DNA from: CAZUYC01 sp964624475
GTDB taxonomy: Bacteria > Myxococcota_A > UBA9160 > SMWR01
DNA length: 64,000 nt
NCBI GenBank assembly: GCA_964624475.1
Contig: CAZUYC010000123.1
Coordinates: 1 to 64,000, forward strand
Reading direction: 5' to 3'
Of the stretch, positions 43,496 to 50,805 are shown one piece after another (positions within the stretch are counted from its first letter, which is position 1; the number at the start of each line of letters is the position of its first letter). The notes under the pieces are model-generated. The model was not told the DNA's origin, did no database searches, and was given only the letters and a program-made list of their open reading frames with translations. The position numbers and the translations under genes are program-made.

Positions 43496-44008
43496 ATGGC
43501 CGGGAGACCGCGCGTGTTCGACGGAACCCTGCTCGTGCTGACCGCGGTCGTCGCCGCGCTCGCCTGGGTCGCGTACGCGCGAGGCGGCGAGGAGCTCCTG
43601 CGCCGGGGACTCGCCGACGGCGGCGTGCTCCTCTACCGCTACGCCCTGCTGATCGTCGTCTCGTTCCTCGCCGCGGGGCTCGCGAGCGCGATCCTGCCCG
43701 AGCAGTGGGTGCAGCGCAGCTTCGGCGCCGAGTCGGGCCTGCGCGGCATCCTGCTGGCCACGGCGATGGGCGTCGTGACTCCGGCGGGCCCCTTCGTCTC
43801 GATCCCGATCGCGGCCGTGATGCTCCGCTCCGGAGCCACGGCCGGGCCGGTCGTCGCCTTCCTCGCCGGCTGGTCGCTCCTCGCGCTCCACCGTTTCCTC
43901 GCCTGGGAGGTGCCGATGCTCGGCTGGCGCTTCGCGACGCTGCGCTATGTGACCTGCATCGCGCTCCCGCCGATCGCAGGGCTGCTCGCGCGGGCGGTCA
44001 CGCGCTGA
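43496..44008 (+). CDS. Half-size permease, UPF0718/YraQ-like
   Basis: 170 aa with about four membrane segments (LLVLTAVVAALAWVAYA, YALLIVVSFLAAGLASAI, VVAFLAGWSLLALHRFL and RYVTCIALPPIAGLLARAV). The loop GILLATAMGVVTPAGPFVSI followed by PIAAVMLRSGA is the conserved proline-glycine signature of the YraQ/ArsP-type permeases. Full-length members have two such halves (about 320-350 aa); this has one, so it may work as a dimer. ATG five bases after the queuosine-salvage stop. Ligand unknown. Confidence 0.75.
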   Translation: MAGRPRVFDGTLLVLTAVVAALAWVAYARGGEELLRRGLADGGVLLYRYALLIVVSFLAAGLASAILPEQWVQRSFGAESGLRGILLATAMGVVTPAGPFVSIPIAAVMLRSGATAGPVVAFLAGWSLLALHRFLAWEVPMLGWRFATLRYVTCIALPPIAGLLARAVTR

Positions 44009-44187
44009 TGGGCGTGATGCTCGCGCTGGCGGCCGGGAGCCGAGCCCAGGTCGACGCGATCCACCGCAAGGCGCTCGAGCTCGGCGCCAAGGACGAAGGC
44101 GCGCCGGGGCCGCGCGGCGACGGCTTCTACGCGGGCTACTTCCGCGATCTGGACGGCAACAAGCTGAACGCGTTCTTCATGGGCTAG
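44008..44187 (+). pseudogene. C-terminal remnant of a glyoxalase/VOC-family gene
   Basis: The 59 codons read AAGSRAQVDAIHRKALELGA and GDGFYAGYFRDLDGNKLNAF. That is the second beta-alpha-beta-beta half of a VOC protein, including the metal-ligand strand (Y-x-R-D-x-D-G-N). The first half, with the other ligands, is absent, and the frame begins on the permease stop codon (TGATG). A functional VOC protein needs about 120 residues. The junction suggests a deletion that joined the permease to a truncated gene. Confidence 0.7.
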
Positions 44188-44209
44188 CGCGCCTGCGAAG
44201 CGGGCGCGC

Positions 44210-44295
44210 GGAGGCGAGGTCGACCTCTACGACGCCTTCGCACAGCGCCTTCCCCTGCAGGTGATCTGCCGGCTCCTCGGCATCCCGTCGATCGA
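44210..44295 (+). pseudogene. Cytochrome P450 fragment
   Basis: The frame reads EVDLYDAFAQRLPLQVICRL then LGIPSIE. This matches the N-terminal helix C/D region of bacterial P450s (VDL..DFA..LP..VI..LLG.P). No other P450 motif (I-helix, ExxR, Cys-ligand) is found around it. It is a short relic directly behind the VOC remnant. Confidence 0.5.
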
Positions 44296-44315
44296 GCGTG
44301 GCGTTCGAAACGAAC

Positions 44316-44810
44316 CTACTGGCGGTCGATCCGCCACACGCCTTCGCACGAGGTGCCCTGGCGACAGCGCAGATCGATCATGGCCGGCATCGTGTAGCAC
44401 GAGGTGCGCGTCTCGCCCGCGTTCACGTCGGTCGACATCGCGGTGTTCACGCTGACGCGGATCTGGCCTTGCGAGAGATTGCGCAGCGTGAGGCAGGCGT
44501 TGACCGGGCCGCCGGTCAGTACCTCGTAGATGCGGGCTTCGCCGTCGACGCCGGCCAGGAAGGTGCCGGGCCCGCCGATCGTCTTCCCGCCAGCGGCGAG
44601 CGCGAAGAGGGCTGCGGTGACGGCGTCGCCGGTCAGTCCCGACGGCGTGCTGGTCGTTGCGCTGGTGGTGGTGGTAGTGCCGGTGGTCGTGCCCGTCGAC
44701 GTCGACGACTGCGACAGGCCGAAGCCCGCGGCCGAGGGCGCGAACTCCACGATCAGACCCGCCGAGACGACGGCCCCGAGGGCGATGAGGAGAGTCCGTG
44801 ATCCACGCAT
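44316..44810 (-). CDS. Secreted protein with a Ser/Thr-rich linker
   Basis: 164 aa with a signal/anchor segment (TLLIALGAVVSAGLIVEFAP). A 30-residue run of Ser, Thr and Gly (SSTSTGTTTGTTTTTSATTS) acts as a flexible, possibly glycosylated linker. The C-terminal domain holds four cysteines (NACLTLRNLSQGQIRVSVN, then TSCYTMPAMIDLRCRQGTSC). No family recognised. ATG preceded by GGAGGAAGG. It is a single gene next to the P450 and VOC relics. Confidence 0.7.
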   Translation of the reverse strand: MRGSRTLLIALGAVVSAGLIVEFAPSAAGFGLSQSSTSTGTTTGTTTTTSATTSTPSGLTGDAVTAALFALAAGGKTIGGPGTFLAGVDGEARIYEVLTGGPVNACLTLRNLSQGQIRVSVNTAMSTDVNAGETRTSCYTMPAMIDLRCRQGTSCEGVWRIDRQ

Positions 44811-44995
44811 CGATCCTTCCTCCGCTCTGCATGCCCCGCGAGGCGCATCGGGCGCGGGGCGCATTGGGTATTCGAGCCTTCGATCGCGTCGCGCCTTCAC
44901 GATGGCGCCGGCCGCCGGGAGATCCGGCTGCCGGTGATCTGCACATTCTACACCTCCGGCGAGCCTCGAAGAATCGGGCCTCACGCCCGGTGGTG

Positions 44996-46441
44996 TCACC
45001 CTGGCCGGACGGGCTCGGGCGAAATGCGCAAGGGTCGTCGCAACCCGCCGTGCGCTCTGTCCTTCCGGGGCTTCGCCAGCTCCGCGATCGCCGCCGCGAG
45101 CGGGCGCAGCGCGCCTTCCCCGAGCCCGGGCGCCCGCACGCCATCCCGCAGCGCCATCGCGACCTCGGCTTCGCGCAGGCCCTCGGGCAGCCGCACCGCG
45201 AGCCACGCGATGCGCTCGCCGATCCGCAGCAGGGCGGGTCGCAGCTCGCGCTCGAGATCCGCCGGCGCGTCGCCCGGATCCGCGCCACGCGGCGCGCGCT
45301 GCACCTGCTTGGCCGCCGTGACGAGCGCCTCGAAGAGGGTGCGGACGGACTCGTCCGCAGGCGCTGCTACGCCCGCGGCCCGCGCGGCCTCGCGCGCCGC
45401 GGCGACGCCGCGCTCCTGCACTTCGCGCTCGCGCGCGGGCGCCTCGAGCGGGAGCCCCGCGAGGCGCTTGGCGGCCGCGACGAGCGGCATCAGCGCGAGG
45501 CGCTCGTCGATCGCCGCGACGAGCGCGGCGAGCGGCGTCGCGGTGCGCGGAGCGGCGACCCCGAAGTGCGACTCGCGCAGCCGCGCCAGCGTCCCGTCCG
45601 CCTCGCGCGCGAGCAGCCACGCGTCGATCCCGGCGGCCAGGTCGGCGCGCTCGGCGCGCACCAGGTAGGCCTTGCGGTCACGGGTGAAGGGGCCGAGCGC
45701 CTCGCTGCCCGGCGCCGCCGCGAGCCAGCCGGGCGCCTCGAGCGTGTCGCTCACGACGGCGTCCACGAGCCCCTGCGAGAGCGCCTTCGCCACCGCGGAG
45801 TTGGAGGCGATCGCCACCAGGGTCGCGCGCGGGAACCGGGCGCGCGCGACCCTCTCGAGGTGGCCTCCCGCGTTCACACCGATCCGCAGCTCCGGGTCGT
45901 CGAGCGCGTCCAGGCTCGCGTGGAGCGCGGGGTCGCGCACGAGCGCCACGGCGCCCGACTCCGCGACGGCGACGCTGAAGCGACCGGCCAGGGATCGTTC
46001 CGGGCGCACGGTCACCCCGGACATGGCGACGTCGAAGCGGCCCGAGGCGAGGTCGCTCTCGAGGCGCGGCCAGCGGAAGGTCACGACCTCGAGGTCGAGG
46101 CCGCGCTCCGCCGCGAAGGCGCGCGCCACCTCGAGGTCGAAGCCGCGCGCGCGAGCCCCTTGGCCGACGCTGAAGGGGGCATAGTCGCCCGAGGTCCCGA
46201 CGCGCAGCTTCGCCGGCGCCGCCGCCGCGGCCGCCGACGCGACGGCGAGGCCCGCGGCCGCGAGGGCTGCCGCGACGCGGGTCGCCGGGGCGCCCCGCCC
46301 GGCGCCTCGCGCGGGGGGTTTGACCGGGCGGCGTCCATTCCCTAACCTCGCGCCTCCGCTGAATTTCTGGCCCCGCGGCCGCCGGCCCGCCCCGAGGGTC
46401 GCGCGGCCTTCGAGCAGGGGGCTAGCGAGGTCCCGCGCCAT
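44996..46441 (-). CDS. Exported cyclohexadienyl dehydratase fused to chorismate mutase
   Basis: Up to 481 aa. A hydrophobic leader (VAAALAAAGLAVASAAAAAA) precedes a solute-binding-protein fold like PheC (KLRVGTSGDYAPFSVG, GFDLEVARAFAAERGL, GRFDVAMSGVTVRPERS). The C-terminal part (ALVAAIDERLALMPLVAAAK, then AREREVQERGVAAAREAA) is a secreted AroQ-gamma-type chorismate mutase. Together they would turn chorismate into prephenate and then phenylpyruvate outside the cytoplasm. The only in-frame canonical start (ATG 46441) is far upstream of the leader. A better ATG at 46338 is in another frame, separated by a run of six C, so a one-base error there is possible. Confidence 0.78.
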   Translation of the reverse strand: MARDLASPLLEGRATLGAGRRPRGQKFSGGARLGNGRRPVKPPARGAGRGAPATRVAAALAAAGLAVASAAAAAAPAKLRVGTSGDYAPFSVGQGARARGFDLEVARAFAAERGLDLEVVTFRWPRLESDLASGRFDVAMSGVTVRPERSLAGRFSVAVAESGAVALVRDPALHASLDALDDPELRIGVNAGGHLERVARARFPRATLVAIASNSAVAKALSQGLVDAVVSDTLEAPGWLAAAPGSEALGPFTRDRKAYLVRAERADLAAGIDAWLLAREADGTLARLRESHFGVAAPRTATPLAALVAAIDERLALMPLVAAAKRLAGLPLEAPAREREVQERGVAAAREAARAAGVAAPADESVRTLFEALVTAAKQVQRAPRGADPGDAPADLERELRPALLRIGERIAWLAVRLPEGLREAEVAMALRDGVRAPGLGEGALRPLAAAIAELAKPRKDRAHGGLRRPLRISPEPVRPG

Positions 46442-46901
46442 GCTGTCCATGGACGAGGTCCAGTCCGGCTGCCGTGTCACGCACAAGAACACGGGTCTCC
46501 GCTACTCGGTGGTGGAGACCGGCGACGACGAGGTCCTGCTCTCCGCCGAGTCCGAGGAGCTCCAGGATCTGGTGGTGCCGATCCGCCTCTTCCAGCAGGA
46601 GTTCGCGCTCAGCGATCGCTTCAGCCCGGGCCGCGGCCGCGGGCGCGCCCGGCGCCCGGCGACGCGCACGGCGCCGAGCGGTCCGAAGGTGCGGGGCAAG
46701 ATCAAGAAACTCGTGCGCGACCGCGGCTTCGGCTTCGTGCGCGGCGACGACGGCAAGGAGGTCTTCTTCCACCGCTCGGGCCTCGCCGCCACCGACTACG
46801 ACTCGCTCGCCGAGGGCGACGTCGTCGAGTACGTCGTCCAGGAAGGGCCCCGCGGAGCGCGCGCCGAGAACGTCCGCGCCGTCACGGGCGATCCGGCCTG
46901 A
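46440..46901 (+). CDS. Cold-shock-domain protein with an N-terminal extension
   Basis: 153 aa. The C-terminal 65 residues are a cold-shock domain: RGKIKKLVRDRGFGFVRGDD (RNP1-like KGFGFI equivalent RGFGFV) and EVFFHRSGL (RNP2-like VFFH). The N-terminal 75 residues (SGCRVTHKNTGLRYSVVETG, LQDLVVPIRLFQQEFALSDR) form an unrecognised small domain, followed by an Arg-rich linker. It probably binds single-stranded RNA or DNA. The ATG at 46440 has GAGG nine bases upstream; ATG 46449 is an alternative. The start overlaps the divergent dehydratase-mutase frame. Confidence 0.85.
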   Translation: MLSMDEVQSGCRVTHKNTGLRYSVVETGDDEVLLSAESEELQDLVVPIRLFQQEFALSDRFSPGRGRGRARRPATRTAPSGPKVRGKIKKLVRDRGFGFVRGDDGKEVFFHRSGLAATDYDSLAEGDVVEYVVQEGPRGARAENVRAVTGDPA

Positions 46902-46937
46902 GCGGGCGGACGGCCGGCGAAGAGCCGGCCGTCCGGC

Positions 46938-46983
46938 ACTCCGCTCGGCTCCGCCTCGCTGCGCGCGCGCTCCGCGCGCTTGC
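46938..46983 (-). repeat. Dispersed GC-rich repeat, reverse orientation
   Basis: The complement reads GCAAGCGCGCGGAGCGC, then GCGCAGCGAGGCGGAGCCGA and GCGGAGT. It lies between the cold-shock-domain gene and nadE, which converge on it. Confidence 0.85.
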
Positions 46984-46991
46984 CTGACGCC

Positions 46992-48635
46992 TCACCCGTT
47001 CGCGCCGCGGTAGCGGTGCACGATCGGGAGCCGCCTCCCCGACCCGAAGGACTTGGGCGAGACCCGCAGCACGAGCGGCGCTTGGCGGCGCTTGTACTCG
47101 TTGCGGTCGATCCGCTCCAGCACCCAGTGCACGAGCTTCCGGTCGGCTCCCGGCGGCGGCTCGATCGAGGCGGCTCCGAGGCTCCCCTCGACCGCCTGCT
47201 CCAGGATCGCGTCGAGGACGGGATACTCGGGGAGGTCGTCGCAGTCGCGTTGGCCGGGGGCGAGCTCCGCGGAGGGCGGCTTCTCGATGCTGCTCCAGGG
47301 GATCCGCTCGGCCGAGGCGTTGGCGCGCCGCGCCAGCGCGTAGACGTCGCGCTTGTACACGTCGCCGATCACGGCGAGGCCGCCCACCGTGTCGCCGTAG
47401 AGCGTGCAGTAGCCGACCGAGAGCTCGCTCTTGTTGCCCGTCGCGAGCACGAGGCGCCCCTCGGCGTTCGAGATCGACATCAGGATCGAGCCGCGGATGC
47501 GCGCCTGGACGTTCTGCTGCGCGACGCCGTAGTCCTCCCGGGCACCGAAGAGCTTTTCGAAGACCGCGCGGTAGGCGGCGTAGATCGGCGTGATCTCGAC
47601 GCGGCGCACCTCGATGCCGAGGTTGCGTCCGAGCTCGAGCGCGTCCCGCACGCTGTGCTCGGACGAGAAGGGCCCCGGCATCGCGACGCCCAGCACCCGC
47701 TCGGGTCCGAGCGCGCGCGCCGCGAGGTGGGCGGTCAGCGCCGAGTCGATGCCGCCCGACAGGCCGACCACCGCGTCGGGGGGAAGGCCCTGCTTGCGGA
47801 AGTAGTCGCGGATCCCGAGCACGAGCCCGGCCTCGAGCTGCGCGACCCGGTCGGGGTCCGCGGCCGCGACGGGCACGGCGCCCGCCCCGACCTCGACGAG
47901 CTCGAGCGCCGGCTCGAAGAGCGGGAGCGCCGCGATCGTGCGCCCGGCCGCGTCGACCGCGAACGAAGCGCCGTCGAAGACGAGCTCGTCGTCGCCCCCG
48001 AGCTGGTTCACGAAGACGATCGGCACGCCGTGGCGCGCCGCGAGCTCGCCGACGAGGCGCCGGCGCTCGGCGGGCTTGCCGGCGTGCCAGGGCGATGCCG
48101 AGAGGTTGAGCACGACCGCGGCCCCGGCCGCGCGCAGCTCGCCCACGGGGTCGATCGGATAGCCGAGCTCGCGGGCCCACGCGTCCTCGCAGACCGTGAG
48201 CCCGAAGGGCTCGCTCCCGGGCGCGAGCCTCACCACCTCGCGGCGCTCGCTGCCCCGGAAGTAGCGCTGCTCGTCGAAGACGTCGTAGGTGGGGAGCAGC
48301 GACTTGGGGCGCACCGCGGCGATCTCACCGCCCGCGAGCAGCACCGCCGCGTTGTGCAGCCGCCGCGGGCCCCGCGCCTCGGCCGGCACGACCGCGCCGA
48401 GCGCGATCGGGATGCGCCGCGACGCGGCGCGCAGGGCGTCGAGCTCGGCGAGCTGGTCGCGCACGAAACCGTCGCGCTCGAGCAGGTCCATCGGCGGGTA
48501 GCCGGTGAGCACGAGCTCGGGGAGCACGACGAGGTCGGCCCGCCCGGCGGCGCGCGCGGCCGCCTCCTCCACGAGCTTGCGGTTGCCCTGGAGGTCCCCG
48601 ACGGTGGGATTCACCTGCGCGATCGCGACCCGCAC
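46992..48635 (-). CDS. nadE: Glutamine-dependent NAD+ synthetase
   Basis: 547 aa. The N-terminal nitrilase-fold amidase has the triad Glu40 (VVLPELVLTGYPP), Lys111 (RPKSLLPTYDVFDE) and Cys149 (LTVCEDAW). The C-terminal synthetase has the PP-loop GLSGGIDSAL (293-298) and LVLATGNKSELSVGY. It converts deamido-NAD to NAD with glutamine as nitrogen donor. The length is that of the compact bacterial form. A GTG or ATG-type start just after a TACTCT-like box (minus strand) leaves almost no leader. It converges on the cold-shock-domain gene. Confidence 0.96.
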   Translation of the reverse strand: MRVAIAQVNPTVGDLQGNRKLVEEAAARAAGRADLVVLPELVLTGYPPMDLLERDGFVRDQLAELDALRAASRRIPIALGAVVPAEARGPRRLHNAAVLLAGGEIAAVRPKSLLPTYDVFDEQRYFRGSERREVVRLAPGSEPFGLTVCEDAWARELGYPIDPVGELRAAGAAVVLNLSASPWHAGKPAERRRLVGELAARHGVPIVFVNQLGGDDELVFDGASFAVDAAGRTIAALPLFEPALELVEVGAGAVPVAAADPDRVAQLEAGLVLGIRDYFRKQGLPPDAVVGLSGGIDSALTAHLAARALGPERVLGVAMPGPFSSEHSVRDALELGRNLGIEVRRVEITPIYAAYRAVFEKLFGAREDYGVAQQNVQARIRGSILMSISNAEGRLVLATGNKSELSVGYCTLYGDTVGGLAVIGDVYKRDVYALARRANASAERIPWSSIEKPPSAELAPGQRDCDDLPEYPVLDAILEQAVEGSLGAASIEPPPGADRKLVHWVLERIDRNEYKRRQAPLVLRVSPKSFGSGRRLPIVHRYRGANG

Positions 48636-48653
48636 CCCGAAGAGAGTACCCGG

Positions 48654-49121
48654 TCAGGTGAGGTAGGCGTAGTTCACCGAAGCCAGCAGAGCGGGCTTCT
48701 CGGAGCCCTCCACCTCGAGCCGCACGGCGAAGGTGATCCTCGCGCCGGCGCGGGGCAGCGGGCGCACGTCCTTGATCTCGGCGCGCAGGCGCAGCTTCGA
48801 TCCGGCGGGGACGGGGGCGGAGAGGCGGAGCTTGTCGAGGCCCGTGTTCACCACGCTCGAAGCGCCCCGGATCTCGACCACGCCGGCGAGCAGCGCGGGC
48901 ACGAGCGCGAGGCTCAGGTAGCCGTGCGCGATCGTCGACTTCCAGGGGCTCTCGCTTCGCGCCCGCGCGACGTCGCAGTGGATCCACTGCCGGTCGCCGG
49001 TCAGATCGGCGAAGGCGTCGATGCGCTCCTGCCCCAGCGTCGTCCACTCGGAGGGCCCGAGGGCGGCGCCGACGAAACCGCTGGCCGCCGCGGGGCTCGG
49101 GATCACGGTGCGGGCCGCCAC
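48654..49121 (-). CDS. MaoC-like (R)-specific enoyl-CoA hydratase
   Basis: 155 aa single hotdog domain. The catalytic segment FADLTGDRQWIHCDVARA supplies Asp43 and His48; the usual Asn two residues after the Asp is Gln. IAHGYLSLALVPALL and STVVNTG-like strands are typical of the (R)-hydratase/MaoC family. It would hydrate trans-2-enoyl-CoA to (R)-3-hydroxyacyl-CoA. GTG start; the gene ends 19 bases before the nadE start, so the two may be co-transcribed. Confidence 0.9.
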   Translation of the reverse strand: MAARTVIPSPAAASGFVGAALGPSEWTTLGQERIDAFADLTGDRQWIHCDVARARSESPWKSTIAHGYLSLALVPALLAGVVEIRGASSVVNTGLDKLRLSAPVPAGSKLRLRAEIKDVRPLPRAGARITFAVRLEVEGSEKPALLASVNYAYLT

Positions 49122-49222
49122 TCGCCCGAGCTTAGCAGCCGCCGCGGGAGCGGAGCCCCGCCACGGGCAGCGATGTATGATGCGCGGGGCGCCCCTACGA
49201 GGGCGCGAGAGGAGGTCCCACG

Positions 49223-50791
49223 CTGCGCAAGCCGCTCGCCGTCGCCGCCGCGTGTCTCGTCCTCGCCGTCGTCGCGGGCTGGGTCGCGATCGGGCACCTC
49301 CTCTACAGGCTCCCGATCGGGCTCGACGAGAGCGCGTTCCTGTGGGGAGAGCCCCTCCAGCGCCTCGCGAAGTGGGCCGCGCCCGAGCTCCAGCACGCCG
49401 CGTCGGGCGGCATCCTGCTGCTCCTCGGGCTCGTCGCGATCGGCGCGTCGGCCTTCCTGGCCACGCGGGCCGCCGTGCGCGCGAAGGCGTCCTCGCTCGA
49501 TCCGGGGCGGCGCAGCCTGCTCCTCGGCGCCGGCTCCGGCGCCGGGATGGCGCTGCTCTCGATGCTGGTCGCGGGAGCGACCGGAGCCCTCCGCGGCCTC
49601 TTCGGCGTCGGCACCGGCCACGACGGCTGGGCCCCGGTCGGGCGGAACATCAGCAGCGACGAAGGCGTGGTGAAGACCCACTCCGAGTGGCGGGAGGAGT
49701 GGAAGGGGAGCCGTGTCCGAGCGCATCGCCGGCTCGGCCGCACCGGCTACGAGGTCTCGGACGTCGTGCTCGGGACGGGCAGGATCCGCGGCGAAGACGG
49801 CGAGCAGATCGCGCGCCAGGCGATCGAGCGCGGTGTCAACTACTTCGACACCTCGCCCGACTACTCGGGCGCCGGGAGCGAGCAGGCGATGGGCCGCGCC
49901 ATCCGCGGCGTGCGCGACCGGCTCTTCATCGCGACCAAGTTCTGCACGCCGACGGGCCACCTGCCGCCGGGGACGCCGGTGGCGAAGTACGTCGAGGCCG
50001 TGGAAGGAAGCCTCCGGCGGCTCGGCACCGACTACGTCGATCTCTGCCACATCCACTCCTGCGACGAGGTCGAGCGGCTCATGGACCCGAACGTTCACGA
50101 GGCCTTCGACCGCCTCCGCGATCAGGGCAAGGTCCGCTTCCTCGGCTTCTCCTCGCACACGCCGAACCTCGAGGAGGTCGCCCGCACGGCAATCGGGTCC
50201 GGGCGCTTCGACGTGATGATGCTCGCCTACCACCACGGGCTCTGGCCGCGCATCGGCGAGCTGATCTCGCGGGCGCGCCGCGAGCAGGACATGGGCGTGG
50301 TGGCGATGAAGACGCTCAAGGGCGCGAAGCACCACGGCCTCGCCGGGTTCCGCGAGCAGGCGGACGCCTACTCCCAGGCGGCGCTCCAGTGGGCGCTCTC
50401 GAACCCGGACGTCTCCTGCGCCGTGATCTCCTTCTTCGAGCTCCAGCACGTGGACGAGTACCTGTACGCCTCGGGCCGCACGCTCGGCGCGCAGGACGCG
50501 GCGATCCTCGAGCGATACGACCGGCTGATCGCCGGGACCTACTGCGCCCCGCACTGCGGCGCCTGCCTCGGCACGTGCCCGGAGGGGCTCCCGATCCACG
50601 ACGTGCTGCGCCAGCGCATGTACTTCGAGGACTACGGCTGGGAGAAGGAGGGCATGCTCCAGTACGCGCGCCTCGCGAAGAACGCCTCGGTGTGCGCGTC
50701 CTGCCCGGCGCCCTGCCTCGGGTCGTGCCCGCTCGGCGTCCCGATCCAGCCACGCATGGTCGGGGCCCACGAGCTCCTTTCGCTCTCCTGA
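49223..50791 (+). CDS. Membrane-anchored aldo/keto reductase with two Cys-rich iron-sulfur motifs
   Basis: 522 aa from a CTG preceded by AGGAGGT (49210-49216) at six bases; the next in-frame start, GTG 49475, would cut off two membrane segments. Residues 1-80 hold those segments (LAVAAACLVLAVVAGWVAIG, ILLLLGLVAIGASAFLAT), and a third lies in RRSLLLGAGSGAGMALLSML. The aldo/keto reductase barrel then has YFDTSPDYSGAG (Asp, Tyr), IATKF (Lys) and HIHSC (His). The C-terminus ends with CGACLGTCPEG and CASCPAPCLGSCPLG, ferredoxin-like [4Fe-4S] motifs. It probably passes electrons at the membrane. Confidence 0.82.
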   Translation: MRKPLAVAAACLVLAVVAGWVAIGHLLYRLPIGLDESAFLWGEPLQRLAKWAAPELQHAASGGILLLLGLVAIGASAFLATRAAVRAKASSLDPGRRSLLLGAGSGAGMALLSMLVAGATGALRGLFGVGTGHDGWAPVGRNISSDEGVVKTHSEWREEWKGSRVRAHRRLGRTGYEVSDVVLGTGRIRGEDGEQIARQAIERGVNYFDTSPDYSGAGSEQAMGRAIRGVRDRLFIATKFCTPTGHLPPGTPVAKYVEAVEGSLRRLGTDYVDLCHIHSCDEVERLMDPNVHEAFDRLRDQGKVRFLGFSSHTPNLEEVARTAIGSGRFDVMMLAYHHGLWPRIGELISRARREQDMGVVAMKTLKGAKHHGLAGFREQADAYSQAALQWALSNPDVSCAVISFFELQHVDEYLYASGRTLGAQDAAILERYDRLIAGTYCAPHCGACLGTCPEGLPIHDVLRQRMYFEDYGWEKEGMLQYARLAKNASVCASCPAPCLGSCPLGVPIQPRMVGAHELLSLS

Positions 50792-50805
50792 GCGGCGCGG
50801 GCGCG

